DNA of 64,000 nt from CAVWQV01 sp963757115 (GCA_963757115.1 CAVWQV010000006.1:558001-622000), one strand, 5' to 3'. Positions 18,558-27,987 are shown, counted from the first letter of the stretch. The notes: generated by a model from the sequence alone, not told the origin. Numbers and translations: made by a program.

Positions 18558-19310
18558 ATGTTCTCGAGCGCGCGACCTCTCGGCCTCCGAGCTCTCCCTG
18601 TGGTTCTGGGATTGTTGCTCATGGCACAGCCTCACCTCACTCGCGCGAAAGAGACCGCTATCAACTTGCCCCGTATCTCGGCCTTGCTGGCGGCGCGGGT
18701 GCCCGTCCGCATCGTGGCGTTCGGCTCGTCTTCGACCGAAGGCGTCGGCGCTAGCTCGCCGACTGCGAGCTATCCGAGCCAGCTCGAGCGCGAGTTGTCC
18801 GAGTTGCTGCCGCACGCAACGGTGGTGGTGTTGAACCGGGGCATCGGCGGGGAAGACGCGGACGATATGAGCCGGCGGCTTCCCGCGATCCTGGCGGAGA
18901 AGCCAGACCTCGTGATTTGGCAGACCGGGAGCAATGACCCCCTCCGGGGCGTCCCGGTTGAGCAGTTCATCAGCGAGACCCGAGCCGGGGTGGCGGCGAT
19001 GCAGGCGGCCGGGATCGACGTCATGCTGATGGAGCCGCAATATTGCCGACGGCTCGCGAGCGCTCCCGGGTCGGCGCGTTATAGGGATGCCGTGCGCACC
19101 GTCGGAGCGGAGATGGGCGTTCCCGTGGTACGCCGCTACGACCTCATGCAGTCCTGGCTGCGACGCGGGCTCGTCACGCCTGCCGAGATGCTGTCCGCCG
19201 ACGGGATGCACATGGCGGACGCGGGGTACGCTTTACTGGCTACCGATGTCGCGGAACAGATCCGCGACCTCGCACAAGACCGGGGGCGGATCGGCACGGC
19301 GCAGCGCTAG
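18558..19310 (+). CDS. Secreted SGNH/GDSL-type hydrolase
   Basis: This protein of about 250 residues has an N-terminal signal peptide (ALPVVLGLLLMAQPHLTRA). SGNH blocks are visible: AFGSSSTEG with the nucleophile Ser, NRGIGGED with the Gly, QTGSNDP with the Asn, and ADGMHMAD with the Asp-His pair. It should act in the periplasm as an esterase or acyl-group hydrolase. It starts 15 bases after opgC, so the two are probably co-transcribed. The substrate is unknown. O-acyl groups on glucan are a reasonable guess. Confidence 0.85.
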   Translation: MFSSARPLGLRALPVVLGLLLMAQPHLTRAKETAINLPRISALLAARVPVRIVAFGSSSTEGVGASSPTASYPSQLERELSELLPHATVVVLNRGIGGEDADDMSRRLPAILAEKPDLVIWQTGSNDPLRGVPVEQFISETRAGVAAMQAAGIDVMLMEPQYCRRLASAPGSARYRDAVRTVGAEMGVPVVRRYDLMQSWLRRGLVTPAEMLSADGMHMADAGYALLATDVAEQIRDLAQDRGRIGTAQR

Positions 19311-19375
19311 CCGAGACTGGCCGCCGTCCGGCGGCACGGGGACAGCGGCAATCGGCCTGCGCAGGAGGAACGAAC

Positions 19376-19789
19376 ATGATCCATGTGGTTGCGATCATCA
19401 CTGCTAAGCCTGGTAAGCGCGAGGAGATCCTTGAAGCCTTCCGCGCCAACGTACCGGCAGTCCACGCCGAGGCGGGTTGCATCGAATACGGGCCGGCCAT
19501 CGATGCCGAGGGCATCGGTGGCTTTCAGACCAAGTTCGGCCCGGAGACCTTCGTCGTGCTCGAGAAGTGGGAAAGCCCGGACGCGCTGAAGGCGCACGCG
19601 GCGGCTCCGCACATGGCCGCGTACGCCGCCAAGACCAAGGACCTGATCGCCAGCCGGGTGATCCACGTCACTCTCGCCGGCCTAACGCCCCGGCGAAGGT
19701 TCGCGCGCCAGTCGCCAGTCGCCTGGCGCGGGCCGCCGCAAGCCAAGGTTTTCGCGGAGCGTGCGGCCGCTGTAGTCGCGGTGATATAG
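19376..19789 (+). CDS. ABM-domain putative quinol monooxygenase
   Basis: The first 100 residues form a ferredoxin-like ABM (antibiotic biosynthesis monooxygenase) domain: MIHVVAIITAKPGKREEILEAF, FVVLEKWESPDALKAHAAAPHMAAY, IASRVIHVTL. Such small dimeric proteins act on quinols or as heme-degrading or signalling proteins. The family usually ends near residue 100, but here the frame stays open for about 37 more basic residues that overlap the 3' end of the convergent flavin monooxygenase gene. A GGAGGAACGAAC ribosome-binding site precedes ATG. Confidence 0.8.
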   Translation: MIHVVAIITAKPGKREEILEAFRANVPAVHAEAGCIEYGPAIDAEGIGGFQTKFGPETFVVLEKWESPDALKAHAAAPHMAAYAAKTKDLIASRVIHVTLAGLTPRRRFARQSPVAWRGPPQAKVFAERAAAVVAVI

Positions 19790-21049
19790 GCCCCGACGCT
19801 GCAGTTCGGGGATCACCAGGCGAACGAAGTCCTCGTACGTTCCGGGAATGTGCGTCGCCGAAACGACGAAGCCGTCGCAGGCTTGTGACGTGAACCATTC
19901 CTCCAAGGCGTCAGCCACCTCGGCGGGCGTCCCGAGGACCGGGTGGGCCGGCTTGCCACGCTGGGTGATCCGCAGGAAGTCGCGCACGGTCGGATTCTCG
20001 CCGCCACACGCCTCCACCACCCGGTCGCGCATGGCGTGCATACCGGTCATGCCGGCGAGCTCGGCCGTGGTGAACGGGTCGTCGAGGCGTTTGGTCGCGA
20101 AGTCGAAGTTGAGAGCTTCGGAAAGCAGCGAAAGCGCATCGACCTCGCGATAGCCGCGCTCGATCACCGCCATCTTGTCTTCCGCCTCCGCCCTCGTCTC
20201 GGCAACGATCGGGGAGATCAGTGTCGCAATGCGTATCTGGTCGGGATCGCGTCCGTGCCGGGCCACCTCGTCCCGGAGCTCGGAGTACGATCGCCGTCCG
20301 GTCGCAAGATCATTGTACGCGACGAAGACCAGCTCGCCCCAGCGTGCGGCGAAGCGCTTGCCTCGCCCGCTCGACCCAGCCTGAATGACCACCGGATGGC
20401 CCTGGGCCGACCGGGGCACCGTGAATGGCCCTCGCGAGCGAAAGAACGCGCCACGGTGATCGAGCCGGTGCACCCGATCAGCCACCGCGAACAGGTCGCG
20501 GGCACGATCGGCGACGATCGCGTCGTCCTCCCAGGTGTCCCAGTGACCGAGCACGACTTCCATGAACTCGTCGGCGCGGTCGTAGCGCAGATCGTGCGCC
20601 AGGTGCTCGACCTGCCCCATATTTTGCGCTTCACCGTCGTTCACGGAGGTAACGACGTTCCAGGCGGCGCGTCCGCCCGTCATGAGGTCGAGAGTCGCGA
20701 ACACACGGGCAACGTGAAACGGCTCGTAGTAGGTCGTCGAGTAGGTGGCGCCGAGCCCGATGCGGGGTGCGGCCATACCCATCGCCATCAGGATGATGGT
20801 CGGGTCCATCTTCACGCAGCGGATGCCGTTCTCGACGATCAACCTGTGATCGAGCCCGAACATGTCGGGCATCGCGAGCCGGTCGTCGAAGAACCCGAGA
20901 TGGAACTTGCCCGCTTCGAGGACGCGCGCGATGTGCTGGAAATAGTCGGCGGTCAGGAAATCCAGTCTTGCCTCGGGATGTCGCCAGGAGCTGGCGATCT
21001 GCGTGCAGTTCTGCGCTTGCAGGAAGCCGACCATCGCCATCTGCCGCAT
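19682..21049 (-). CDS. NtaA/SnaA/SoxA-family FMN-dependent monooxygenase
   Basis: This 455-residue luciferase-fold (LLM) flavin monooxygenase resembles nitrilotriacetate monooxygenase component A. Typical segments are FLTADYFQHIARVLEAGKFHLGFFDDRL, GLGATYSTTYYEPFHVARVFATLDLMTGGRAAWNVVTS (split across residues 100-140) and VIQAGSSGRGKRFAARW near residue 222. It needs a separate flavin reductase, and none is adjacent. Substrates in this family include amino-polycarboxylates, sulfonates and dibenzothiophene sulfone. The divergent neighbour is an M20 peptidase. A peptidase beside this kind of monooxygenase suggests scavenging of N- or S-linked compounds, which is inference. Confidence 0.88.
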   Translation of the reverse strand: MRQMAMVGFLQAQNCTQIASSWRHPEARLDFLTADYFQHIARVLEAGKFHLGFFDDRLAMPDMFGLDHRLIVENGIRCVKMDPTIILMAMGMAAPRIGLGATYSTTYYEPFHVARVFATLDLMTGGRAAWNVVTSVNDGEAQNMGQVEHLAHDLRYDRADEFMEVVLGHWDTWEDDAIVADRARDLFAVADRVHRLDHRGAFFRSRGPFTVPRSAQGHPVVIQAGSSGRGKRFAARWGELVFVAYNDLATGRRSYSELRDEVARHGRDPDQIRIATLISPIVAETRAEAEDKMAVIERGYREVDALSLLSEALNFDFATKRLDDPFTTAELAGMTGMHAMRDRVVEACGGENPTVRDFLRITQRGKPAHPVLGTPAEVADALEEWFTSQACDGFVVSATHIPGTYEDFVRLVIPELQRRGLYHRDYSGRTLRENLGLRRPAPGDWRLAREPSPGR

Positions 21050-21162
21050 CGTTCTGACCTTCTCTTGTGTGCGTCATCCTAGACCCCGCTCGCTGGGCGG
21101 TCTTGGCGGGTAGAGTTGGCGCGCCGCGGATGCCAGTCTGCGACAGTTTTCCGGGGGCAACC

Positions 21163-22568
21163 ATGTCATCTCGCGACAGTGCCATCGCTCGCGCCAGCGC
21201 GCTTTTCGAAGCCGGATTTCGGTCGCGGCTAGCCGACCTCGTGGCGATCCCGAGCACGTCCCAGGAGCCGGGGCACCAGGATGACCTCCGGCGCTATCTC
21301 GACAGCGCCATGCGCCCCTGGCTGGAACGTCTTGGCTTTTCCAATATCGTGGTCCACGCCAACCCGTGCGCAGGCTTCGGTCCGATCCTGACCGCTGAGA
21401 GGATGGAGGCCGCCGAACACCCAACCGTGCTCACCTACGGGCATGGCGATACGGTTCGTGGACTCGCGGATCAGTGGCGCGCCGGGCTCGATCCCTGGAC
21501 GCTGACGGACGAAGGCGGCGTCTGGTATGGGCGAGGCACGGCCGACAACAAGGGGCAGCACGCGCTCAACCTCGCCGCCCTAGAAGCGGTGCTCAACGAA
21601 CGCAGCGGACGGCTCGGGTTCAATCTCAAGCTGGTGTTGGAAACTGCCGAGGAGCGCGGCTCGGCGGGCCTGCGAGAGTTCGTCGCCGAACACCGCGATG
21701 CCCTGGCTGCCGACGTCCTGATCGCCAGCGACGGGCCGCGCGTGGCGCCCGATGTGCCGACTATCGCGACCGGAACCCGTGGCATCTTCGCCTTCGATCT
21801 CGCGATCGACTTGCGGCCGGGCGGCGTGCATTCAGGACACTGGGGCGGCCTGACCACTGATCCGGCCGTCGTACTCGCGCACGCGCTCGCCTCGATCTGC
21901 GATCGGCAGGGCAAGATTTTGGTGCGCGACTGGTTGCCCGCGAACGGTGTGCCCGCAAGCGTGCGTGCCGTTCTGGACGGCTGCCCCGTAGGCGGGGGCG
22001 GGGAGGCAGCGACCATCGACCCCGATTGGGGGGAACCCGGCCTGACAGCGGCCGAGAAGATCTACGGCTGGAACAGCTTCATCGTTTGGCGATGCTCTCC
22101 GGCCGGCCGGAGAACCCGGTCAACGCCGTTGCCCCCAACGCCCGGGCGCGCTGCCACATCCGCTACACGGTCGACACCGATCCGGCGGCGTTTGAGCCCG
22201 CGTTGCGGCGGCATCTCGACGAGCACGGGTTCCCGGCTGTCCGGATCGAGCACGCCGAGGTCGGGATGGCCGCGAGCCGCACCGATCCGCAGCACCCGTG
22301 GGTGCGCTGGGCAGCTTCCAGCATGGAGCGCACCATCGGAAAGCGGGTGCAGATCATACCCAATGCGTCCGGCGGGCTGCCCGGCGACGTGTTCGTGGAT
22401 TATCTCGGCGTGCCGTTGGTCTGGGTGCCGCACAGCTACAACGGATGCAAGCAGCACGGACCCGACGAGCACTTTCTTCCGAGCATCGGCCGCGAGGGCA
22501 TCGCCGCGTTCGCCGGCCTGTGGTGGGATTTGGGGGAGAGCGGCGGTCCTAGGTGGGAGACCAGATAG
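21163..22568 (+). CDS. M20 family metallopeptidase, frameshifted
   Basis: This zinc-dependent amidohydrolase/peptidase keeps the M20 metal ligands: VLTYGHGDTV (His/Asp), WYGRGTADNKGQ (Asp) and LETAEERGSAG (Glu-Glu). The dimerisation domain follows. Near 22089 the frame changes: the first frame ends in RRTRSTPLP-type nonsense, while the other frame continues as LAMLSGRPENPVNAVAPNAR to the proper C-terminal His segment SYNGCKQHGPDEHF and the stop at 22566-22568. One missing base in the GTTT stretch near 22087-22091 explains it. ATG at 21163 follows CCGGGGGC. Confidence 0.82.
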
Positions 22569-22588
22569 CTGATCGTTCGCCAGAGCTT

Positions 22589-22616
22589 CAGGCAGTGAAG
22601 TTGTAACTGCTGCCTG
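22589..22616. terminator. Possible bidirectional hairpin between convergent genes
   Basis: CAGGCAG pairs with CTGCCTG (7 bp), with an inner AGTT/AACT stem. It lies between the convergent M20 peptidase and atpF genes. No T-tract follows on either strand, so intrinsic termination is only possible, not shown. Confidence 0.35.
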
Positions 22617-22653
22617 TCGCGCTCAGCACCGACTTCGGAGGAGAAGCGGAGCG

Positions 22654-23163
22654 TCAGGCCGCGCGGCGGGAGGCGAGCGCGGTTGGCAATTGGCTGATGG
22701 CGTGATCGATCAGCCGAGTGTCCGCCTCCGCCGCCATCCCTTGCGCGAGCAGCTGTCGCGCGGCTGCAGTCGCTACGTCGGCCGCGGTTAGCCGGACCTC
22801 GTCGACGGCGGCCTTCTCGGCGGCGGCAATGCGGTCGATCGCCATCTGCTCGCGCCGGCGCGCGGAGGTCTCGGCTTCGGCCGCCGCAGCGGCGGCGACG
22901 TTCGCCGCCTGGGTCTTCGCGCCTTCAAGGAGGCGCTGCGCGTCCTCCAACGCTGCCGTCCGCCGCGCTTCGGCGTCGCGCAGCATGGCCTCTGCTTCCT
23001 GCCGCAGCCGCGCAGCCTCATCAAGGCTGGCGCGGACGGAAGCGGTGCGGGCATCGAGCATTGCCGCCAGGGCCTGCCAAAGCCGGCGGCCGAACAATAC
23101 GACGAATAGGATGAAGGCGAGGCCAACCCAGGTCCGCGGATTGCTCCAGAACGTCTCGTGCAT
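22654..23163 (-). CDS. atpF: ATP synthase F0 subunit b
   Basis: This 169-residue protein has one N-terminal membrane helix (WVGLAFILFVVLFGRRLW) and a long Ala/Arg/Glu-rich coiled coil, the peripheral stalk architecture. It is the last gene of the F0 operon atpZ-atpB-atpE-b'-b and starts 10 bases after the b' gene. Having both b and b' is usual in alphaproteobacteria. The F1 genes are not in the window, which fits the split F0/F1 operons of this class. Confidence 0.92.
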   Translation of the reverse strand: MHETFWSNPRTWVGLAFILFVVLFGRRLWQALAAMLDARTASVRASLDEAARLRQEAEAMLRDAEARRTAALEDAQRLLEGAKTQAANVAAAAAAEAETSARRREQMAIDRIAAAEKAAVDEVRLTAADVATAAARQLLAQGMAAEADTRLIDHAISQLPTALASRRAA

Positions 23164-23173
23164 GGGCGCCCCT

Positions 23174-23746
23174 TCAGGCCTGTCCGCGCGCCGCGAGCTC
23201 GGCGCCCACGGCTCGCTCGACCGTGGCCTGATCCGCCTGGTGCCCGGTGAGACGGCCGATCACGGTCACCGCCGTCTCCGTCGCGACCTGGCGCAAGGCG
23301 GTCATCGCCGACGCCCGGGCCTCTGCGATGCGTGCCTCGGATGTCCGCAGCTGTTCTTCGAGGCGCGTGTTAAGCTGCTCGGCCTGCGCGGCGGCCTGCC
23401 GCTTGGCCTCGTCGGCGGCCTGGTTGATAGAAGCCTGCGCCTCGGCCCGTGCGCGCGCCGTCGCGTCCGTTAGTTCCCGCACCGCACCCTGCGCCCGGGC
23501 TTGCGCCTCATGCGCCGCATCGAGATCCGCGCGGATCGTCGACTCTCGGTTGGCCAGCACGCCAGCAACCTGTGGCAACGCCCATCGGGCGAGCAGCAGA
23601 TAGAGACCGAAGAAAATGATCGCGAGCCAGACGATCTGGCTGAGGATCAACGGGTTGTTGAACTCCAGCTGCGGCATGCCCTGTGCTGCGCGGGCAGCGG
23701 CGGGAACCGTGGCCAGGGCGATCGCTGGTAGCAGGCGACGTATCAT
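23174..23746 (-). CDS. atpG: ATP synthase F0 subunit b'
   Basis: The ATG at 23746 gives 190 residues: a signal-like N-terminus (MIRRLLPAIALATVPAAARA), then MPQLEFNNPLILSQIVWLAIIF, which is the b' membrane segment, then a coiled-coil stalk. The frame is open further upstream only because of the frameshift in atpB. The start is supported by position, just after atpE, and by similarity to b' proteins, which also carry an N-terminal extension. It forms a heterodimeric stalk with subunit b. Confidence 0.9.
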   Translation of the reverse strand: MIRRLLPAIALATVPAAARAAQGMPQLEFNNPLILSQIVWLAIIFFGLYLLLARWALPQVAGVLANRESTIRADLDAAHEAQARAQGAVRELTDATARARAEAQASINQAADEAKRQAAAQAEQLNTRLEEQLRTSEARIAEARASAMTALRQVATETAVTVIGRLTGHQADQATVERAVGAELAARGQA

Positions 23747-23781
23747 GCGCGGCTCCGGCCGGGCGGGGTGGCCGTGCCCGA

Positions 23782-24006
23782 TCAGGTGAACAGGATCAGG
23801 AAGGCGATCAGCAGGGCGAACAGACCCGTCGCTTCCGTGAGCGCAAAGCCGAGAATGCCGAGCGCGAACACCTGGTCGCGAGCCGATGGATTGCGGGCGA
23901 TGGAAGAGACCAGCGACGAGAAGATGTTGCCGATGCCGACGCCCACGCCCGCAAGCGCGATGACGGCGATGCCGGCTCCGAAAGCCTTTGCGGCGGCGAT
24001 GTCCAT
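23782..24006 (-). CDS. atpE: ATP synthase F0 subunit c
   Basis: This 74-residue proteolipid forms the rotor ring. It is a hairpin of two membrane helices: AFGAGIAVIALAGVGVGIGNIF, with the GxGxGxG-type helix packing motif, then the polar loop ARNP, then FALTEATGLFALLIAFLILF, with the proton-binding Glu in LTEATG. No Na+-type ligands (Gln in helix 1, Ser/Thr after the Glu in the Na+ pattern) are evident, so it is a proton ring. Confidence 0.95.
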   Translation of the reverse strand: MDIAAAKAFGAGIAVIALAGVGVGIGNIFSSLVSSIARNPSARDQVFALGILGFALTEATGLFALLIAFLILFT

Positions 24007-24060
24007 GAGAGAGCGATCCTTCGTTGGTGTCGGAGGTGGGGAGTGAACGCGACACGACCC

Positions 24061-24823
24061 TCAGTGCAGGTGCACCGCGTCGTGCAGGTAGATGCAGGTG
24101 AGAATGGCGAACACGTAGGCCTGGAGGCAGGCAACCAGCAGCTCGAAGCCGACCAGCACCACGTTTAGCGCGAACGGACCGACCGCGATCAGATCGCCGA
24201 GCAGGCCGAGCCCAGCCAGCATGACGACGAAGCGACGCGAGCACTTCGAACATCACGTGCCCGGCGACCATGTTGGCGAACAAGCGCACCGAAAGGCTGA
24301 CCGGCCGCGAGAGGTAGGAGATCACCTCGATCGGGATGATCAACGGCGCCATGATCTTCGGCGTCCCCGCCGGGAAGAAGTACTCGGTGAAGAAATGACT
24401 GCCGTTCTCACGAATCGCTACGAACGTAACGATGACGATGACCAGGATCGCAAGCGCCGCCGTCACCGCAATGTGACTGGTGAAGGTGAACGCGTAGGGA
24501 AGCAGCCCGAACAGGTTGCCAATCAATATGAAAAAGAACAGCGTGAAGATGAACGGAAAGAAGCGCCGCCCTTCCTCGCCGATCTGGTCCACGCACATCT
24601 TGTGGATGAAGTCATAACAGAGTTCAGCAGCCGCCTGCATCCGACCGGGAATGATCGCCTGCCGGCGCATCCCGAGCCAGAGCATCAAAAGGATCAGCGC
24701 CGCAGCGGCCAGCATATACAGGTTGGAGTTCGCGAAGTTGACCGAGTGCCCGATGGGACCGAGGGTTGGAAACAGCTTGAACTGACCGAGCGCGTCGATC
24801 GTAGGTTCCCCAGCCGCAGCCAC
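24061..24823 (-). CDS. atpB: ATP synthase F0 subunit a, frameshifted in this sequence
   Basis: The N-terminal three quarters (IGHSVNFANSNLYMLAA, SRPVSLSVRLFANMVAGHVMFEVLAS, with the essential Arg in SVRLFANM) are in frame. At about 24232 one extra C shifts the frame, so the open frame runs on into b'. Removing it restores FVVMLAGLGLLGDL, the last two membrane helices (FELLVACLQAYVFAILTCIYL) and the stop at 24061-24063. Subunit a forms the proton half-channels and is normally indispensable, so a sequencing or assembly error is the likeliest explanation. Confidence 0.9.
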
Positions 24824-24835
24824 CGTTCACGCTCC

Positions 24836-25195
24836 TCATCGGCCGACCCGCCGCCCCGAACCTGGCGGCTTGGGCGCGAACTCGCGCCAGACATTCAACA
24901 TACCCGCTGCTCCGCCGAGCAGCACGAACACCGCGATGAACAGCGGCCGTGTGTGCAGCCATCGGTCGAGCAGCCAGCCGATCGCTACGCCCACAACGAG
25001 CGCGGACAACATTTCCACGCCAACCCGCAGGCCGATGCCCAGGGCCGAGCCGCTAAACTGGCCGGATGGTGCACTGCCCGGCTCGGGCGCCGGCTTGTCC
25101 AACCCTTCTCTTGCGCGAGCCGCGCGCAACCGTTCCTCGAATGCCTCGCCCTCCGACGAACGCTGCGGCTGCCGCCCGTCGCTTTTGTCGCTCAT
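24836..25195 (-). CDS. AtpZ/AtpI-family ATP synthase assembly protein
   Basis: This 119-residue protein has a charged N-terminal 50 residues and two membrane helices (GLRVGVEMLSALVVGVAIGWLLD and FIAVFVLLGGAAGML). This is the layout of the AtpZ/F0F1 subunit I proteins that precede atpB and may assist c-ring assembly or Mg2+/Ca2+ transport. ATG at 25195 (MSDKSD) is preferred over the start five codons upstream. It lies 12 bases upstream of atpB. Confidence 0.85.
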   Translation of the reverse strand: MSDKSDGRQPQRSSEGEAFEERLRAARAREGLDKPAPEPGSAPSGQFSGSALGIGLRVGVEMLSALVVGVAIGWLLDRWLHTRPLFIAVFVLLGGAAGMLNVWREFAPKPPGSGRRVGR

Positions 25196-25237
25196 GATCG
25201 CTCCTGGCAAGTCGCCCTGCCGGAAGGCGTGCGCTTG

Positions 25238-27118
25238 CTAACTGTGGGTTACAGCAGTGTCAAGAATGCCACCGGTCGTTTCCGGCAGGAACGATTCGGT
25301 GGCGAACCCGCCCGACTGCCGGTGCCACAGCCGGGCGTACGGGCCGTCGGCATCCAGCAGTTCTGCGTGCGTGCCGGTTTCGACGATGCGGCCGTGATCC
25401 AACACCACCAAGCGGTCCATCTGGGCGATCGTCGAAAGCCGGTGCGCGATGGCGATCACTGTACGTCCGCGCATCAAGCCATCCAACTGCTGCTGGATCG
25501 CGGCCTCTATCTCGGAATCGAGCGCCGATGTCGCCTCATCCAGCACCAGGATCGGGGCGTCCTTCAAGATCACGCGGGCGATCGCGACCCGTTGTCGCTG
25601 GCCGCCGGAAAGCTTGACGCCGCGCTCCCCGACATGGGCGTCGTAGCCGTGCCGCCCATGCCAGTCCTGCAATCCGATGATGAAATCGTGCGCCTCGGCG
25701 TGCCGGGCGGCCAACTCCACCTCTTCCTGCGTCGCCTCCGGCCGGCCGTAGCGGATGTTGTCGCGGATGGAACGATGAAGGAGGGAGGTATCCTGCGTTA
25801 CCATCGCGATCCGGCCGCGCAAGCTTTCCTGCGTTACATGGGCGATGTCCTGCCCGTCGATCAGGATACGCCCGGCTTCCGGGTCGTAGAAGCGCAGCAA
25901 AAGATTGACCAAGGTCGACTTGCCGGCACCCGATGCGCCGACCAGGCCCACGCGCTCGCCGGGGGCGATCGCGAGATCGATGCCCTTCAGCACGCCACGC
26001 TCCGTGCCGTAACCGAAGCGCAGGCGATCGAAGCGGATGGCGCCTCGGGTTACGCGCAGCTCCGTGGCATCCGGCCGGTCAGGCATTTGCCGGGGGACGT
26101 CGATGGAGCGCATCCCATCCTGCACGATCCCAATGTTTTCGAACAAGGAGGTCACGTTCTGCGAGACCCAGCCCGCCATGTTGGAGATTTGCCACGCCAT
26201 CGGCAGCGCGGTGGCGACGGTGGCGACCGGGATGCGGCCCGTGCTCCACAGCCAGAGCGCGAGCGAGCCGGTGGCCACGATCAGCGAGCCGTTGAGCAGC
26301 CCCAGGGTCAGGCTCCATGCCGTCGCTAAGCGCGTCTGACGGCGGAACGCCGCCGTGTGCTCGTCGATGGCGCTGCGGACGAAATCATCCTCGTCGCGGG
26401 CGCGGGCGAACAGCTTCACCGTAAGGATGTTGGTGTAGCTGTCGACCACGCGCCCGGTCAGGGTGGAGCGCACCTCCGAGACCGCGCGCGAGCGGTCCCG
26501 CATCCTAGGCACGAACAGGCGCAGCAGTGACGCGTAGGCCGCGAACCAGACCAGGATGGGTGCTGCGAGCCGGAGGTCGGTCCGGCCGAGCAGGAGCATG
26601 GCACTCGTGCCGTAGACCAGCAGATACCAGATTGCATTGACGGCCGAGACGACGCTTTCGCGGAGCGATGGGCCGGTCTGCATGACGCGGCTCGCGATGC
26701 GGCCGGCAAAATCGTTCTGGAAGAACGTCCAGCTCTGCCGAACGACATGCCAGTGGTTCTGCCACCGGATCAGGTTGGAGAAGCCCGGATTGACGACCTG
26801 GTTGGTCACCAGATTGAGCGCCAACATCGCGCCGGGCCGGCCAAGCAGCAGCACGGCCGCCATCCCGAGCAACTGCCAGCCGGCCTCGGCGAACAGCTCG
26901 CCGGGGTGGTACGCTGACACGAAGCCGACCGCGCGCCCGATGAACAGGGGTACCGTGGTGTCGAGCATTGCCACGACCAGCCCGGCCGCGAACAAGGCGG
27001 CGACCGGACCGCGCGTTTGGCGGAGGAAGTGCCAGTAGAAACGCAGCAGCCCCCTCGCGGGCGGGGGCGACGGCTGAGCGGCGGTGGGGTCGAGTAGTTC
27101 TTCTATCGCGCGCAGCAT
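25238..27118 (-). CDS. ABC exporter, fused membrane and ATPase domains
   Basis: This 626-residue half-transporter has six membrane segments in residues 25-320 and an ATPase domain from about 360. It shows Walker A GASGAGKST near residue 396, signature KLSGGQRQR near 502 and Walker B ILVLDEATSALD near 525. It would act as a homodimer that exports a lipid, peptide or drug. It resembles the MsbA/multidrug group with no peptidase or substrate clue. It lies 43 bases upstream of atpZ on the same strand, but a common transcript is not implied. Confidence 0.9.
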   Translation of the reverse strand: MLRAIEELLDPTAAQPSPPPARGLLRFYWHFLRQTRGPVAALFAAGLVVAMLDTTVPLFIGRAVGFVSAYHPGELFAEAGWQLLGMAAVLLLGRPGAMLALNLVTNQVVNPGFSNLIRWQNHWHVVRQSWTFFQNDFAGRIASRVMQTGPSLRESVVSAVNAIWYLLVYGTSAMLLLGRTDLRLAAPILVWFAAYASLLRLFVPRMRDRSRAVSEVRSTLTGRVVDSYTNILTVKLFARARDEDDFVRSAIDEHTAAFRRQTRLATAWSLTLGLLNGSLIVATGSLALWLWSTGRIPVATVATALPMAWQISNMAGWVSQNVTSLFENIGIVQDGMRSIDVPRQMPDRPDATELRVTRGAIRFDRLRFGYGTERGVLKGIDLAIAPGERVGLVGASGAGKSTLVNLLLRFYDPEAGRILIDGQDIAHVTQESLRGRIAMVTQDTSLLHRSIRDNIRYGRPEATQEEVELAARHAEAHDFIIGLQDWHGRHGYDAHVGERGVKLSGGQRQRVAIARVILKDAPILVLDEATSALDSEIEAAIQQQLDGLMRGRTVIAIAHRLSTIAQMDRLVVLDHGRIVETGTHAELLDADGPYARLWHRQSGGFATESFLPETTGGILDTAVTHS

Positions 27119-27214
27119 GGATGCCGTGCGTGAACTAAGTGCCCGGACGGGTCAACTCACGGTTTCGGATCGCGGGACGGTCACGCCGATTACGGCGCGC
27201 AGCCGGCTCTCGGT

Positions 27215-27733
27215 TCAGGCCGTCACCGGCTCGGGGACCGTGGTGCGTGCGGGCTCCGAACGGGCCACCCCCTCCGTCAGCATTTCCATCCGCCCGGTGA
27301 TCTGGCCACCATCTTCCACCTGCAGGCGCCGGCAGCGAGCCGTGCCGAGCACGCGGCCGGTCGCGCGCACGACGAGACTGCCGCGCGCGGTCAGGGTGCC
27401 GTCGATGGTTCCCGCGATCTCGGCATCCTCCACTTCCACCTCGCCCTTGAACACGCCGCCCTGCGAGATGGCGAGCTCCGTCGCATGGATCATGCTGGCC
27501 TCGACCGTGCCCTCGACGACGAGTCGCTCGGCGTCCTGCACGGTACCCTGGACGCTGATGCCGCGGCCAACGACGAGGGTGCGCCGCTCGCCGGGTTCGG
27601 GGGCCGGCCGTGGCGCGCTGTTCGCGGCCGGGGAGCGCGCCGGGATGGCACTGCTCGGCAGGCCGCCGGCCGCCGGGGGGTGAGGCGGGATCGGAGCCGG
27701 TTGGGACGGGGTGGCAAACGGCGTGCGGGACAT
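27215..27733 (-). CDS. Bactofilin
   Basis: The protein has a Pro/Ala-rich N-terminal tail followed by a bactofilin (DUF583) beta-helix domain: RRTLVVGRGISVQGTVQDAERLVVEGTVEASMI and GTIDGTLTARGSLVVRATGRV. Bactofilins polymerise into cytoskeletal filaments linked to cell shape or stalk synthesis. ATG at 27733 has a GAGAGGC site. A GTG at 27905 with a strong GGAGGG site opens VFKRRKPEEP, a common bactofilin beginning, but in another frame. The full-length gene may therefore start at 27905, with a frameshift in the proline-rich linker (27733-27905). Confidence 0.85.
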   Translation of the reverse strand: MSRTPFATPSQPAPIPPHPPAAGGLPSSAIPARSPAANSAPRPAPEPGERRTLVVGRGISVQGTVQDAERLVVEGTVEASMIHATELAISQGGVFKGEVEVEDAEIAGTIDGTLTARGSLVVRATGRVLGTARCRRLQVEDGGQITGRMEMLTEGVARSEPARTTVPEPVTA

Positions 27734-27987
27734 GGTGGGTGCCTCTCTCGGTGGGGCGGGGCGGAACGGGGGGACGCCGAGGCCGGTCGTCGGCCGGTCT
27801 CGCGGGGGCGCCGGGCCCACTTCGGAACGTTCCGTCGGAACGGCCGGGAGGAGCCACGGCGGGCGATCCGGCGACCGGCTCCTCGGGCTTGCGGCGTTTG
27901 AACACGAGGCCCTCCGTTGCCCGCGCGGGCGGCAAACAAAGGGGGCCTAACATGCGCTTCCGTGGCCGAACAACGGCTGAGCAACGG

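Noticed and set aside
24221..26329. A 702-codon open frame opposite atpB and the ABC exporter
   Set aside because: Antisense shadow; the minus strand holds recognisable atpB, atpZ and ABC exporter proteins.
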